A stretch of 25,928 nucleotides of DNA from Eggerthellaceae bacterium (GTDB lineage Bacteria > Actinomycetota > Coriobacteriia > Coriobacteriales > Eggerthellaceae): NCBI GenBank assembly GCA_900754955.1, contig CAAEEV010000120.1:1-25928 (forward strand). The letters are read 5' to 3'. A model generated the notes under the pieces. That model made no database searches and was not told the origin of the DNA. It was given only the letters and a program-made list of their open reading frames with translations. Made by a program: the position numbers and the translations under genes. This document shows positions 7,384 through 16,059 of the stretch, in pieces. How positions within the stretch are numbered: position 1 is the first letter of the stretch; each line of letters begins with the position of its first letter.

Positions 7384-8661
7384 CTACTCGCCGAGCATCT
7401 CCACGAACGCCTGGATGCGCGTGCGCAGCTGGCCGGCGTCGTTGTCGGTGTAGTCGGTCTCGAGGCCGAGCACGGGAATGCCCTCCGCCTCAAGCGCCTC
7501 GGCCACGCTCGATTTCTCCACGTCGTAGAGCGTGCAGAACTTGAGGTTCGCGTCGATCACGCCGTCGACCTGGTACTCCTTCGCCAGACGCACGATGTCG
7601 GCCACACGGCCGGGGTTGGGCGTGAAGCAGGCGCAGTTGTTCTTCATGTAGCGCTCGGACAGCGCCTGGAACTGGCCCTCGAGCGTCGTGGCGCTCTCAT
7701 CGACGAGGTTCTCGAAGTAACGCGTGCCGGTGCACATCTCCTCGCACACCACAGCCGCCCCGCTCGTCTCGATGATGTGGTGCAGCTTCCAGTTGGGAAT
7801 CGCGAGCGGCGTGCCCGTGACGAGAATGCGCTTCGTGCCAGCGGGGAACACGCTCACGCCATCGGCCACGCGCTGCTCGAGCTCGTCGGCGAGCTTGTTG
7901 GCCATCTCGGCGCAGCGCGCCGGATCGTCGAAGAAGGCGATCTGCGTCATGAGCAGGGCGTCCTTGCCCGAAATAGGGATGCAGTTCGTCGCCTTGCGCG
8001 CCTCGTACACGCGCGCGAGCGCACGGCGCTTCTCGTTGATGAGCTTGATCGCATCCGCAAGAGCCTCGGCCGTCAGCGTGCGTCCCGTGATGCGCTCCAC
8101 CTCGGCCGCGAACGCGGCGATCTCGCCCGTCCACTTCTCGATGTCCTGAGGGCGCTTCATCTGCGGCATGTCCATCACGTAGGTCTGCTTGTCAGCGCCG
8201 AGAATCTCGTAGGCCTTCTTCTTGCCGTCGCACGTCGTCTCGCCCACGTATACGTCGGCAACGCTGAAGTACGGGCAGGTCTTGCCGAAGTGCGCGCCGA
8301 GCGACGCCTTGATGAGCGGGCACATCGCACTCGGCAGCACCTTCTCGCCGTCGGGCACCCAGAACTGGCTGCCGCCGCACAGGCCCGTCACCGCGCCGCC
8401 GCACGCCACGACGATCTCGTCGGGCACGAACACGCAGAACGTGCCGAACACCTTGCCGCCCGCCTTCTGGAGTTCGATGAGCTCAGCAGGGCGAATGCCG
8501 TGGATGTCGGAGACGACGAAGTCGTAAAAGGCCATGTTCTCGGGGCGGTTCTCCTGCGAAAGGTAGATGTCCCCGAAGGCGGTGGGGAGGACGGCGCACA
8601 GCTGGTCGTGCGTCTCGAGGTCCATGCCGAGGCTTGCCCACATCTCGTGTCTGTCAGTCAT
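7384..8661 (-). CDS. 2-hydroxyacyl-CoA dehydratase family / double-cubane cluster-type protein
   Basis: A 425-residue protein of the HgdB/FldC superfamily (YjiM-like). ATG 8661 (MTDRHEMWASLG) is taken as the start; the ribosome site is weak (GAAGAGA). Cysteines fall in GTFCVF, VACGGAVTGLCGGS, SAMCPLIKASLG and KTCPYF in the first domain, and in VVCEEMCTGTRYF, NCACFTPNPGR and LKFCTLY in the second. This pattern is typical of proteins that hold a 4Fe-4S or double-cubane [8Fe] cluster. Such single-subunit members work with one activator ATPase; the activator at 4611-5363 fits. Double-cubane proteins reduce small molecules at very low potential, and their natural substrates are unknown. A role tied to the nearby desulfurase and DUF3343 genes is possible. 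Confidence 0.9.
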   Translation of the reverse strand: MTDRHEMWASLGMDLETHDQLCAVLPTAFGDIYLSQENRPENMAFYDFVVSDIHGIRPAELIELQKAGGKVFGTFCVFVPDEIVVACGGAVTGLCGGSQFWVPDGEKVLPSAMCPLIKASLGAHFGKTCPYFSVADVYVGETTCDGKKKAYEILGADKQTYVMDMPQMKRPQDIEKWTGEIAAFAAEVERITGRTLTAEALADAIKLINEKRRALARVYEARKATNCIPISGKDALLMTQIAFFDDPARCAEMANKLADELEQRVADGVSVFPAGTKRILVTGTPLAIPNWKLHHIIETSGAAVVCEEMCTGTRYFENLVDESATTLEGQFQALSERYMKNNCACFTPNPGRVADIVRLAKEYQVDGVIDANLKFCTLYDVEKSSVAEALEAEGIPVLGLETDYTDNDAGQLRTRIQAFVEMLGE

Positions 8662-8976
8662 GTCTCTTCGCTTTCGGATCGGCGCGATCCGCACGCTGCG
8701 ACAAGGACGCGCATCCTCGTGTCGTCGGCGGCTTCGCGCGGCGGTTTCTCGTGTCCACAGGAGTCGGCGGCTTCATGGCGTACAGGCACCCGCGCGTCGA
8801 GCGCAGGGAAAAAGAAACCAGAGCCCCTGTGCGGTGCAGAAGAACCGACGCGCCGCAGATGCGCGTCTGAGCGCTCCCCGTTCGGAGCGATATGAACAGA
8901 CCCTCGCGCAGCGAAGATGCAGAAAAGGAGGAGCCGGGCAGAATCGGTCCTCGAGCCGTGCGATCGGGCGAACACG
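8662..8976 (-). other. Long leader of the double-cubane gene, with direct repeat and small overlapping frame
   Basis: If transcription starts at the promoter at 8977-9005, this is a leader of about 310 bases. It contains a direct repeat on the minus strand: GAAGCCGCCGAC then GACACGAG, once with 7 extra bases between (8748-8774) and once without (8716-8735). A 40-codon frame starts at ATG 8776 inside the first repeat. Its TGA (8654-8656) overlaps the start of the main gene by a few bases, as an upstream coupling frame could. Its ribosome site is weak, so it is not called as a gene. No known riboswitch class was recognised. Confidence 0.35.
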
Positions 8977-9005
8977 AGTATACGCCACGCGCCCGACGCG
9001 AACAA
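8977..9005 (-). promoter_or_regulatory. Probable promoter of the double-cubane/DUF3343 unit
   Basis: On the minus strand TTGTTC (4 of 6 to TTGACA) is followed after 17 bases by TATACT (5 of 6 to TATAAT). The next gene downstream on this strand starts at 8661. The upstream glycosyltransferase ends at 9026, so this promoter makes the block independent of it. Confidence 0.5.
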
Positions 9006-9025
9006 GGAGCGACACGCTAGCAGCG

Positions 9026-10291
9026 CTACTCCCTTGTCGGCGCCGCCGCCAGCACGCGCTCAGTCAGGCGCTCCCAAGAAAGCCCCGACACGTCGCACTG
9101 GTGCGCCGGCAGCGCGAGTGCGCGCTCGATCGCGTCAGCGAGGCGCGCCTCGAACGCCGGCAAATCCGCCAGGTCGGGCTTGTCGACGTCGTGCATGTGC
9201 GGCGGCTCCACGTACACGATGGGGGCATCGGGCAGAAAACGCCCGTAGAACGACCTGATGCCGGGAAGATCGGTCGTCACCACCTTGCAACCGCACGCGA
9301 GCGCCTCCGCGATCACGAGCGGAAGACCCTCGAAGAACGACGGCAGCACGAACACGTCGGACGCGCGGTAGCGCTCAACGAGCTCGCCCGTGGGAACCTT
9401 GCCGAGGAAATGCGGCTCGCGTGCGCAGGCCTGCGCTCGGGCGACGATGCGGTCGTACTCGATCTCGTCGCTGTGACCCCCGACGAGATCGAGCGCGCAC
9501 CGTACGCCGCGCTGAGCAAGGAGATCATAGGCCTCAAGCAGGCTTTCCACGCCCTTCGCGAAGCCGATCTTCCCCACATAGAGCACGTGCGGCTCGGCAG
9601 GTCGCACGGCGGGCGCACCCGAAGCCGCAGGAGCCGCGCCCGCATTCGCGCCCGCAGCGCCCGCACTCCAGCGATCACCCGGGCTGAACAGCTGCGCGTC
9701 GAAGCCCGTCCCGATGACCATGACCAGATCGCGCGGCACCCCGAAGATGCGCTCGATCTCGCACGCCTGATCCTCGTGCAGCGCGAAGATGCGATCGAGC
9801 TGGCGCACGAGCCCCACGATGGAGTCATGCTCGAGGTCGTGCTGCACCATCTGGCGCAGATCGGTCGAATGGCTGATGCCGCACACGGCGCGATGCGCAA
9901 GCATGCGGCGCACTATCGCCGTAAGCAGGTAGAGATGATGGCATATCACGAGGTCAGGATCGAATTCCGCATCAACCTCGGCAATCGTGCGCCCGAAGGC
10001 GAGTGCGAACTGGTCAACCATTTGGGGCGTCATGTCGCGGTAGCGCGTCGACCGATAGGGCATCACGTCCGACATGCCGCACACGGGGAAGGGCAGCGCA
10101 TCCGTCTCGAAGCGCACGGGCCGCACGAGCACGCCCTCAACCAGCGAAGCCGCAGGATCGTCCTCGGGAGCCGCCCCGCATACCACGGCGACGTCGTGTC
10201 CCGCACGACGCATGCAGCGCACCATTTCAGCGAGGAACACGCCGCTGCCCGTGCTGTCGGGCTTCTGAGCGCTTATGTTGAGAATCCGCAT
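9026..10291 (-). CDS. Glycosyltransferase family 4-type (GT-B fold)
   Basis: A 421-residue protein. ATG 10291 has AGGAGG five bases upstream and gives the usual start MRILNISAQKPDSTGSGVFL. The N-terminal Rossmann half includes GSGVFLAEMVRCMRRAGHDV and a central CHHLYLLT segment. The donor-binding half holds VLYVGKIGFAKGVESLLEA and the E-x7-E motif EGLPLVIAEALACG near residues 318-332. GT4 enzymes transfer a sugar from a nucleotide donor, often in glycolipid, thiol-glycoside or polysaccharide synthesis; the acceptor cannot be predicted. The protein is soluble, with no membrane helix visible. It stands alone and diverges from selA. An Ala-rich linker near residues 205-220 separates the two halves. 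Confidence 0.9.
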   Translation of the reverse strand: MRILNISAQKPDSTGSGVFLAEMVRCMRRAGHDVAVVCGAAPEDDPAASLVEGVLVRPVRFETDALPFPVCGMSDVMPYRSTRYRDMTPQMVDQFALAFGRTIAEVDAEFDPDLVICHHLYLLTAIVRRMLAHRAVCGISHSTDLRQMVQHDLEHDSIVGLVRQLDRIFALHEDQACEIERIFGVPRDLVMVIGTGFDAQLFSPGDRWSAGAAGANAGAAPAASGAPAVRPAEPHVLYVGKIGFAKGVESLLEAYDLLAQRGVRCALDLVGGHSDEIEYDRIVARAQACAREPHFLGKVPTGELVERYRASDVFVLPSFFEGLPLVIAEALACGCKVVTTDLPGIRSFYGRFLPDAPIVYVEPPHMHDVDKPDLADLPAFEARLADAIERALALPAHQCDVSGLSWERLTERVLAAAPTRE

Positions 10292-10401
10292 CGAAACCTC
10301 CTGGACGCCTTCGCCGGCGCCATCTCGCGCGCACGCCGCATCCGCGCGGCACTCGCCCGCGTATGCACCGCACCCGCCCCGCGCACGCCTGCATCGTGGC
10401 A

Positions 10402-10407
10402 GCATGA
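10402..10407 (-). promoter_or_regulatory. Possible -10 box for the glycosyltransferase
   Basis: TATCAT on the minus strand lies about 110 bases before the glycosyltransferase start, and faces away from the selA promoter at 10461. No good -35 is visible at the proper distance. The gap 10292-10526 otherwise holds nothing recognisable. Confidence 0.3.
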
Positions 10408-10460
10408 TACCGAATTCACGCGGAAAGAAGGAGCGCAATCGTCGCGATGCGCACGCCGTG

Positions 10461-10466
10461 TATAAT
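10461..10466 (+). promoter_or_regulatory. Probable -10 box of the selAB promoter
   Basis: A perfect TATAAT, preceded by GTG, lies about 60 bases before the selA ATG. The -35 region 17-18 bases upstream is weak. No second promoter is seen before selB. Confidence 0.5.
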
Positions 10467-10526
10467 AGCCGACCGAAACGAACGGCGACGCAGCGGCAAG
10501 CGTTTTGCCCTGGAGAAAGGCGCCTC

Positions 10527-11999
10527 ATGGAGAACAATCTCAACACCATTCTGCGAGCCCTCCCCTCAGTCGAGGAGGTGCTCGGCGCATCCGCCGTGGC
10601 CGCCCTCGAAGCGCGCCTGCCCCGCACCGTCGTGGTAGACGCCGTGCGCGACGAGCTCAACGCCATCCGCGCGAAGGCCATCGAGACGAAGGGCGCCTCA
10701 GGCATCCCCGACGACATCCCCGCCCGCGCGGCGGCGCGCGCACTGCGCCTGCTCGCGCCGTCGATGCGCCGCGTCATCAACGCCTCGGGCGTAATCATCC
10801 ACACGAACCTCGGCCGCAGCGTGCTCGCCGAAGAGGCCGTGCGCGCCGTCACCGACGTGGCGCGCGGCTACTCCACGCTTGAGTACGACGTGGAGGGCAT
10901 GTGCCGCGGGAGCCGCCACAGCCATTGCGAGCAGCTCATCTGCACGCTCACGGGCGCTGAGGCCGCCATCGCCGTGAACAACAACGCCGCTGCCGTGATG
11001 ATGGTGCTCTCCGAGTTCGCCTCCGGCCACGAGGCCATCGTGTCGCGCGGCGAGCTCGTGGAGATCGGCGGCTCGTTCCGCATCCCCGACATCATGGAGC
11101 TCTCGGGCGCGCGCATGGTGGAAGTGGGCACCACCAACAAGACCCACGCGTTCGACTACGAGCGCGCCGTCACCGACGACACCGCCATGCTGCTCAAGGT
11201 GCACACGTCGAACTACCGCCTCATCGGGTTCACCGAATCGGTCGACGCGCACGAGATGCGGCGCATCGCCGACGACGCCCAGGCGGCCCGCCGCGCCGCC
11301 GGCAAGCCCGCCGGGCGCATCTTCGTGTACGAGGACCTGGGATCGGGCGCCCTGCTGCCGCTCGAGCAGCTCGGCGCGAACGCCGAACCCACCGCGGGCG
11401 AGGCGCTGCGCGCGGGCTGCGACCTCGTCTCGTTCTCGGGCGACAAGATGCTCGGCGGGCCGCAGGCGGGCATCATCATCGGGTCGGCGGAGCTCATCGG
11501 CCGCCTCAAGAAGAACCCGCTCGCCCGCGCGCTGCGTCTCGACAAGATGACGCTCGCCGCCCTCGAGGCCACGCTGCGCCTCTACCTCGACCCCGAGCGC
11601 GCCCGCGCGGAGGTCCCCACGCTGCGCATGCTCGAAGCACCCGCTGCCGACATCGAGGAGCAGGCGCACGCGCTGTGCGACCGCATCGCCGCCGCGCTGC
11701 CTCAAGGGTGCGCGACGCTCGATGTGGTACCCGAGATCAGCCGCGCCGGCGGCGGCGCGCTGCCCATGCGCGACATCGACACCTACGCCGTGAGACTCAC
11801 GTTCCAGCGCGGCGACGCGCAGTCGTGCGAGGAGCACCTCGTCAGGAAGAACCACGTGCCCATCGTGGCGCGCATCAAGCAGGAAGCCGTCCTGTTCGAT
11901 CCGCGCACGCTGCTCGGCGCAGACGAGCACGACGAGATCGCCCGCGCCTTGGCGGATTACTTCGCAACCGTTTCCGACGATCAGGAGGACGCACGATGA
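10527..11999 (+). CDS. selA: L-seryl-tRNA(Sec) selenium transferase
   Basis: A 490-residue PLP enzyme that converts Ser-tRNA(Sec) to Sec-tRNA(Sec) using selenophosphate. ATG 10527 is preceded by GGAGAAAGG, and the N-terminus MENNLNTILRALPSVEEVL fits the family. Landmarks are the SelA signature RRVINASGVIIHTNLGRS (about residues 81-98), EYDVEGMCRGSRH, and the PLP lysine Lys307 in SFSGDKMLGGPQAG. The C-terminal domain runs from about 360. The length is close to that of known SelA proteins. The gene overlaps selB by ATGA (11996-11999), and an AGGAGG for selB lies within its last codons, showing translational coupling. selD and the tRNA(Sec) gene are not in this window. Confidence 0.97.
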   Translation: MENNLNTILRALPSVEEVLGASAVAALEARLPRTVVVDAVRDELNAIRAKAIETKGASGIPDDIPARAAARALRLLAPSMRRVINASGVIIHTNLGRSVLAEEAVRAVTDVARGYSTLEYDVEGMCRGSRHSHCEQLICTLTGAEAAIAVNNNAAAVMMVLSEFASGHEAIVSRGELVEIGGSFRIPDIMELSGARMVEVGTTNKTHAFDYERAVTDDTAMLLKVHTSNYRLIGFTESVDAHEMRRIADDAQAARRAAGKPAGRIFVYEDLGSGALLPLEQLGANAEPTAGEALRAGCDLVSFSGDKMLGGPQAGIIIGSAELIGRLKKNPLARALRLDKMTLAALEATLRLYLDPERARAEVPTLRMLEAPAADIEEQAHALCDRIAAALPQGCATLDVVPEISRAGGGALPMRDIDTYAVRLTFQRGDAQSCEEHLVRKNHVPIVARIKQEAVLFDPRTLLGADEHDEIARALADYFATVSDDQEDAR

Positions 12000-13921
12000 G
12001 CGCCGCTCAACCGAACCTCATTCTGGGAACCGCCGGACACATCGACCACGGCAAGTCGTCGCTCGTGCGCGCCCTCACGGGCACCGATCCCGACCGCCTC
12101 GCCGAGGAGAAGCGACGCGGCATCACCATCGAGCTCGGGTTCGCCCAGCTCGTGCTGCCGAGCGGACGCGCGCTCGGCGTGGTCGACGTGCCGGGTCACG
12201 AGCGCTTTGTGCGCCACATGGTGGCGGGCGCGACGGGCGTCGACATCGCGCTCATCGTCATCGCCGCCGACGACGGCGTCATGCCGCAAACGGTCGAGCA
12301 CCTCGCCGTGCTCGAGCTGCTCGGTGTGCGCGACGCCGTTGTGGCCATGACCAAGACCGACCTCGTCGACGAGGAATGGTGCACGTTCATGGCCGACGAG
12401 ATTCGAGACCGTCTCAGCAACACGCCGTTCGCGCAGGCGCCCATCGTGGGCGTGTCGAGCCGCACGGGCGCCGGCCTCGACGAGCTGCGCGCCGCCCTCG
12501 ACGAGGTGGCGGCGCACGCCCGGCACACCAAGGACGCGGGCGTCGCGCGTATGCCCGTCGACCGCGTCTTCACCGTTCACGGGTTCGGCACGGTGGTCAC
12601 GGGCACGCTGTGGAGCGGCACGCTCGCCGAAGGCGACGAGCTCACGGTGCTGCCGAGCGGCGCGAAGACGCGCGTGCGCTCCGTGCAGATGCACGGCGCG
12701 TCGTGCACGGAAGCGCCAGCGGGCAACCGCGTTGCCGTGAGCCTCGCGGGTCTTTCGACCGACGACGTGCGTCCCGGCGATTTCATCTGCGCTCTTGAGG
12801 CAGCCGCCACGTCCGATCGCTTCGACGCCGAGTTCACCTACCTCGACCCGTTCTCGTTCGGACGCCCGCTCAAAAGCGGTACCCGCGTGCACGTGGCTCA
12901 CGGCACGCGCGAGGTGCTCGGCCGCGTGCTGCTCATGGATGCCCGCGACGAGCTCGCCTCGGGAGAGCGCGCGTTCGCCCAGATCAGGCTTGAGGAACCG
13001 CTGCCGCTCGCCTACCGCGACCAGTTCATCGTGCGCTCCTACTCGCCCGCGCACGTGATCGGCGGCGGCACCGTGCTCGTGCCCCACCCGCGCCGCCGCA
13101 CCAACCTCAAACCCGAGGAGCACACGATGCTCGAGGCGCTCGACGCCGGCAACGTGGAGGCGGCGATCGGCGCGCACCTCGAGCTCGCCGCGCTGCCCGA
13201 GACGGCGGAGAGCATCGCGCACGCCTGCGGCCTCGAGGACGCGCTCGTGGCAGACGCGCTTGCGCACATGGGCCAGGAGGCGCGCGTGGCTACCGTGGGC
13301 AAGACAACGCCGCTCTACGCGCGTCCCGCTCTGCTGCAGAAGCTCACGTCTGCCCTCGAGCGCGCCATGCTCGAATTCCATTCCAAGAATCCGCAGGCCA
13401 CGGGCCTCTCCAAGGAAGAGCTGCGCCAGAAGACGACGCCTGCCGCCACAGCCGCCTGCTTCGACGCGATCGCCGAGGAAGCCGCGCGCCGCGGCGCGAT
13501 AGCGCTCAGCAACGGCGAGATCAGCCACCCCAAGGCGAGCGCCGGCGCCCGCAAGATCGAAAGCGACGCCGCCGAAGCCATCGCCGACGCGCTGCAGAAG
13601 GCCGCAGGCACGCCGCCCGATCTGGGCGCTCTCGCCGCCGACCTGGGCGTCGAGCTGCCCGTCGCCCGCAAGGCCGCCCAGCAGCTCGAACGCGACGGGC
13701 GCATCGTGCGCATCACGGGCGACCGTTTCTACGCCGCGGATGTCATCGAGCAGTACCGCGCCGACATTCGCGCCTACCTCGAAGAGCACGGTCAGGCGAC
13801 CGCCGCTGACCTCAAGGACGTCATGGGCACCACGCGCAAATACGCCGTGCCCATCCTCGAGTACTTCGACAACACGGGCTTCACGCGCCGCATCGACGAC
13901 ATGCGCACCCTCGTGAAGTAG
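11996..13921 (+). CDS. selB: Selenocysteine-specific elongation factor
   Basis: A 641-residue GTPase that brings Sec-tRNA(Sec) to UGA codons next to a SECIS hairpin. G1 is GHIDHGKS (14-21), the switch I threonine region is [13 protein letters not shown]3 is DVPGH (64-68) and G4 is TKTD (119-122). Two beta-barrel domains follow ([14 protein letters not shown] marks domain 2). From about residue 380 onward come winged-helix repeats that in the family bind the SECIS RNA; the last one ends in [18 protein letters not shown]. The full length means SECIS recognition should be intact. It overlaps selA and is followed by a strong hairpin. Together with selA it shows that this organism decodes UGA as selenocysteine. 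Confidence 0.97.
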   Translation: MSAAQPNLILGTAGHIDHGKSSLVRALTGTDPDRLAEEKRRGITIELGFAQLVLPSGRALGVVDVPGHERFVRHMVAGATGVDIALIVIAADDGVMPQTVEHLAVLELLGVRDAVVAMTKTDLVDEEWCTFMADEIRDRLSNTPFAQAPIVGVSSRTGAGLDELRAALDEVAAHARHTKDAGVARMPVDRVFTVHGFGTVVTGTLWSGTLAEGDELTVLPSGAKTRVRSVQMHGASCTEAPAGNRVAVSLAGLSTDDVRPGDFICALEAAATSDRFDAEFTYLDPFSFGRPLKSGTRVHVAHGTREVLGRVLLMDARDELASGERAFAQIRLEEPLPLAYRDQFIVRSYSPAHVIGGGTVLVPHPRRRTNLKPEEHTMLEALDAGNVEAAIGAHLELAALPETAESIAHACGLEDALVADALAHMGQEARVATVGKTTPLYARPALLQKLTSALERAMLEFHSKNPQATGLSKEELRQKTTPAATAACFDAIAEEAARRGAIALSNGEISHPKASAGARKIESDAAEAIADALQKAAGTPPDLGALAADLGVELPVARKAAQQLERDGRIVRITGDRFYAADVIEQYRADIRAYLEEHGQATAADLKDVMGTTRKYAVPILEYFDNTGFTRRIDDMRTLVK

Positions 13922-13923
13922 GA

Positions 13924-13947
13924 AAGGGCGCCCCGCGGGGCGCCCTT
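13924..13947. terminator. Hairpin between convergent selB and rsmA
   Basis: A perfect inverted repeat (AAGGGCGCCCC, two-base centre GC, then its complement) lies 3 bases after the selB stop and about 43 bases after the rsmA stop. T-rich bases follow on both strands (TTCTCATTT and TTTCC). It probably stops transcription from both sides. Confidence 0.75.
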
Positions 13948-13989
13948 CTCATTTGCGTTCCTTTTCCGACGCGCTGATGCGCCGGCACG

Positions 13990-14964
13990 CTACGACAACC
14001 GCAGGTACGCCGCGCCGAGCGCGATGAACTCCTCCTGCGAGAGCGTCTCTCCGCGGCGCTTCGGGTCGATGCCCGCCTGCTCGAACAGCTGCGGCAGCGC
14101 GGCGGCAACCTGCTTGCCCGCCTCGCCGCGGCTCGCGAAGTACGCCTTGCACGAATTCGCAAGCGTCTTGCGGCGGTTCGTGAACGCCGCGTCGGCCATG
14201 CGGCACGTCGCCGTGCGCAGCACCTCGACGGCCGCTTCCGCACCGCCCTCCGCCAGCTGCGGCAGCTCGGCGGCGAGGGCCGCGGCTGCCTCGGTGAGCA
14301 CTGCGGGCACGCGGCGGTTGAGCCTGATCACCGCGCTGTCCACGTGCGGCGGCGGGAAGAAGTTGCCCGGCCCCACGACGAAGCTGCCCGCGGGCTCGGC
14401 GTACAGCCCGAGCTTCACCGTGTACGCGCCGTAGTTCTTGTTGCCGGGAGCCGCCGCCATGCGGTCGGCGACCTCCTTCTGCACCATCACCGTGGCGCTC
14501 TCGATCGCGGGGAAGCGCTCGAAGAAGTCGAGCACCACCGTGGCGGCCACCGCGTAGGGCAGGTTCGCCACGAACTTCGTGGGCATCGCCGCGGCGCCGC
14601 GGAAACTGCTCATCGCGGTGCGCACGTCATCCTCGGTGAGGTCGAGCGCGTCCTTGCGGATGAGCGCGAACCAGTCGGCCCACGGATCGAGCGTCTTGGC
14701 GAGCACCGCCGGCAGGTCGGGGTCGCGCTCGACCGACACCACGTATGCGGCGTTTTTGAGCAGCGCGATGGTGAGCGTGCCGATGCCGGGGCCCACCTCG
14801 AGCACCACGTCGTCGCTTGACAGCTCCGCAAGATCGACAATGCGCGCAAGGATCGCGTCGTTCACGAGGAAGTTCTGGCCGAGCGCCTTCTTGGCGGCGA
14901 GCCCGTGATCCTCAAGCACGGCGCGCGTCGCCGATACGCTCGCAAGCGGCGAGAGGCTACCCAC
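13990..14964 (-). CDS. rsmA: 16S rRNA (adenine1518/1519-N6) dimethyltransferase
   Basis: A 324-residue methyltransferase (KsgA family). A GTG start at 14964 is preferred because GGGGAGGCGG lies just upstream; earlier frame extensions are Arg-rich and belong to the overlapping flavoprotein gene. Landmarks are KKALGQNFLVND (N-terminal RNA-contact region), the SAM motif VLEVGPGIGTLT, the catalytic-type motif NLPY inside TKFVANLPYAVAA, and FFPPPHVDSAVIRL in the C-terminal part. It dimethylates two adenines in 16S rRNA helix 45 during 30S assembly. It overlaps the end of the flavoprotein gene by 8 bases, so it is coupled to it. Its order after metG and tatD is the common one in Gram-positive bacteria. 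Confidence 0.95.
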   Translation of the reverse strand: MGSLSPLASVSATRAVLEDHGLAAKKALGQNFLVNDAILARIVDLAELSSDDVVLEVGPGIGTLTIALLKNAAYVVSVERDPDLPAVLAKTLDPWADWFALIRKDALDLTEDDVRTAMSSFRGAAAMPTKFVANLPYAVAATVVLDFFERFPAIESATVMVQKEVADRMAAAPGNKNYGAYTVKLGLYAEPAGSFVVGPGNFFPPPHVDSAVIRLNRRVPAVLTEAAAALAAELPQLAEGGAEAAVEVLRTATCRMADAAFTNRRKTLANSCKAYFASRGEAGKQVAAALPQLFEQAGIDPKRRGETLSQEEFIALGAAYLRLS

Positions 14965-15955
14965 GGCGACCGCCTCCCCGCGCCGCGCCGCGGCCACCGC
15001 GGCCGCCCTTGCGCTGACCCTGCCGCTGCGACGGCTCGTGCATAGCGCCGCCCCGGCCCGATCCTTTGCCCTCGCCGGCGGCCGACCCCCTGCCAGCGCC
15101 CGACCCCTGGCTCTTCGGCTTCTTGCCCGAAGAGCGTCCGCCGTTCGCGCGGCCGCCCTTCGCCTTCGGACCTGCGGCCTGCGGCTCGTCGGAAAGCGAG
15201 AGCCGCGGGCTTTTCTGGGACACGGCGGGCTGCTCGCCGGCATCGGAAGCGGGCCCGCCATCGCGCACAGCAGCCGGCTCGGCTTCCTCCTCAACGACCT
15301 CGAACCCCTCAGCCTCCAGATCGAGTGCGCCGAATCCGCCGATGGGCGGGATCGGGTACTCCTCGGCGTCGGCAACGATCTCGCCTGCCGCATCGATCTT
15401 GCCGACCCAGTCGAGCACGAGCTCGAGCTCGAAACCCGCCACCGCGAACGCCGAGCGCACCGTGCCGATGAGCGGCTCGAACCCGTGCGGGTCGCCGCCC
15501 TCGCCCACCACGTGCAGCACAAGCGGGCGCTTCACGCGCGTGCGCACGTCGGAGTAGTAGTACGGCTGCAGGCGGTCGAGCAGGCACTTGAGCTGGGCGG
15601 GCACACTCGCGAAGTACACGGGCGTCACCACGATGAGCTCGTCGGCCGCGTCGAGGTGCTTGCGCACCTCGGGCATGTCGTCGGCGATCACGCACTGGTG
15701 CAGCGCGGCGTCGCTTGCGGCAACCGCGGGATGTGGAAAGAGCGGGTCGCCCTCCTCAAGGCCCGCGGGCGCCTCGTCGAGCGGCTCGCGGCATGCATCG
15801 CACCCCATGCAGGGACCCACCTGCGTGCTCGCCACCGACACGATGGACACCCCGTCCTCAGGGCATTCGTCGATGCAGGCGTTGAACAGCGCGTCGGCGA
15901 GCAGGGCGCTGCGCCCCTCCACCCGCGGCGATCCCACCACAATCACGCGATTCAT
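14957..15955 (-). CDS. Flavodoxin-fold NAD(P)H:FMN reductase-like protein with Gly/Arg-rich C-terminal tail
   Basis: A 332-residue protein from ATG 15955, with AGGAGGAAC just upstream. Residues 1 to about 190 form an NADPH-dependent FMN reductase domain: VIVVGSPRVEGRSALLADAL (FMN phosphate loop) and VTPVYFASVPAQLKCLLDRL are typical. Cys49, Cys52 and Cys55 (PCMGCDAC) give the compact cysteine motif of iron-sulfur flavoproteins. After a Glu-rich linker (about 185-215) comes a tail of over 100 residues, rich in Ser, Lys, Gly and Arg and ending in GRGGRGAARGGGRRG. The tail resembles RGG boxes of RNA-binding proteins and is unusual for this family. The rsmA start overlaps its end by 8 bases. The redox partner is unknown. 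Confidence 0.88.
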   Translation of the reverse strand: MNRVIVVGSPRVEGRSALLADALFNACIDECPEDGVSIVSVASTQVGPCMGCDACREPLDEAPAGLEEGDPLFPHPAVAASDAALHQCVIADDMPEVRKHLDAADELIVVTPVYFASVPAQLKCLLDRLQPYYYSDVRTRVKRPLVLHVVGEGGDPHGFEPLIGTVRSAFAVAGFELELVLDWVGKIDAAGEIVADAEEYPIPPIGGFGALDLEAEGFEVVEEEAEPAAVRDGGPASDAGEQPAVSQKSPRLSLSDEPQAAGPKAKGGRANGGRSSGKKPKSQGSGAGRGSAAGEGKGSGRGGAMHEPSQRQGQRKGGRGGRGAARGGGRRG

Positions 15956-15994
15956 GCCATGTTCCTCCTGTTTCGCTTTCGTCGCATGCGCACC

Positions 15995-16000
15995 ATTGTA
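15995..16000 (-). promoter_or_regulatory. Probable -10 box of the flavoprotein-rsmA unit
   Basis: TACAAT on the minus strand lies about 40 bases before the flavoprotein ATG and directly after the tatD terminator. The -35 position falls inside the terminator stem and matches consensus poorly. Confidence 0.4.
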
Positions 16001-16002
16001 CG

Positions 16003-16034
16003 CGAAAAGAAGGGCTCGGCACCCGCCGAGCCCT
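16003..16034 (-). terminator. Intrinsic terminator after tatD
   Basis: On the minus strand AGGGCTCGGC, a 4-base loop and GCCGAGCCCT form a perfect 10-pair stem, followed by TCTTTTCG. It lies 26 bases past the tatD stop, so tatD is probably separated from the flavoprotein-rsmA transcript. Confidence 0.85.
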
Positions 16035-16059
16035 CCCTGCTGCACCCCGCGCCTTCGCG

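Noticed and set aside
6563..8895. Long + strand frames across the four-box element, DUF3343 B and the double-cubane gene.
   Set aside because: They run antisense to well-supported genes and through the repeat, with no ribosome site or recognisable domain.
8662..9025. A known riboswitch (T-box, Moco or SAM type) in the long leader.
   Set aside because: No conserved core words of these classes could be matched with confidence by eye; a covariance-model search would be needed.
13922..13989. tRNA(Sec) gene (selC) near selAB.
   Set aside because: The gap after selB is only 68 bases and holds a terminator hairpin. No tRNA T-loop or acceptor pattern was found in the other spacers.
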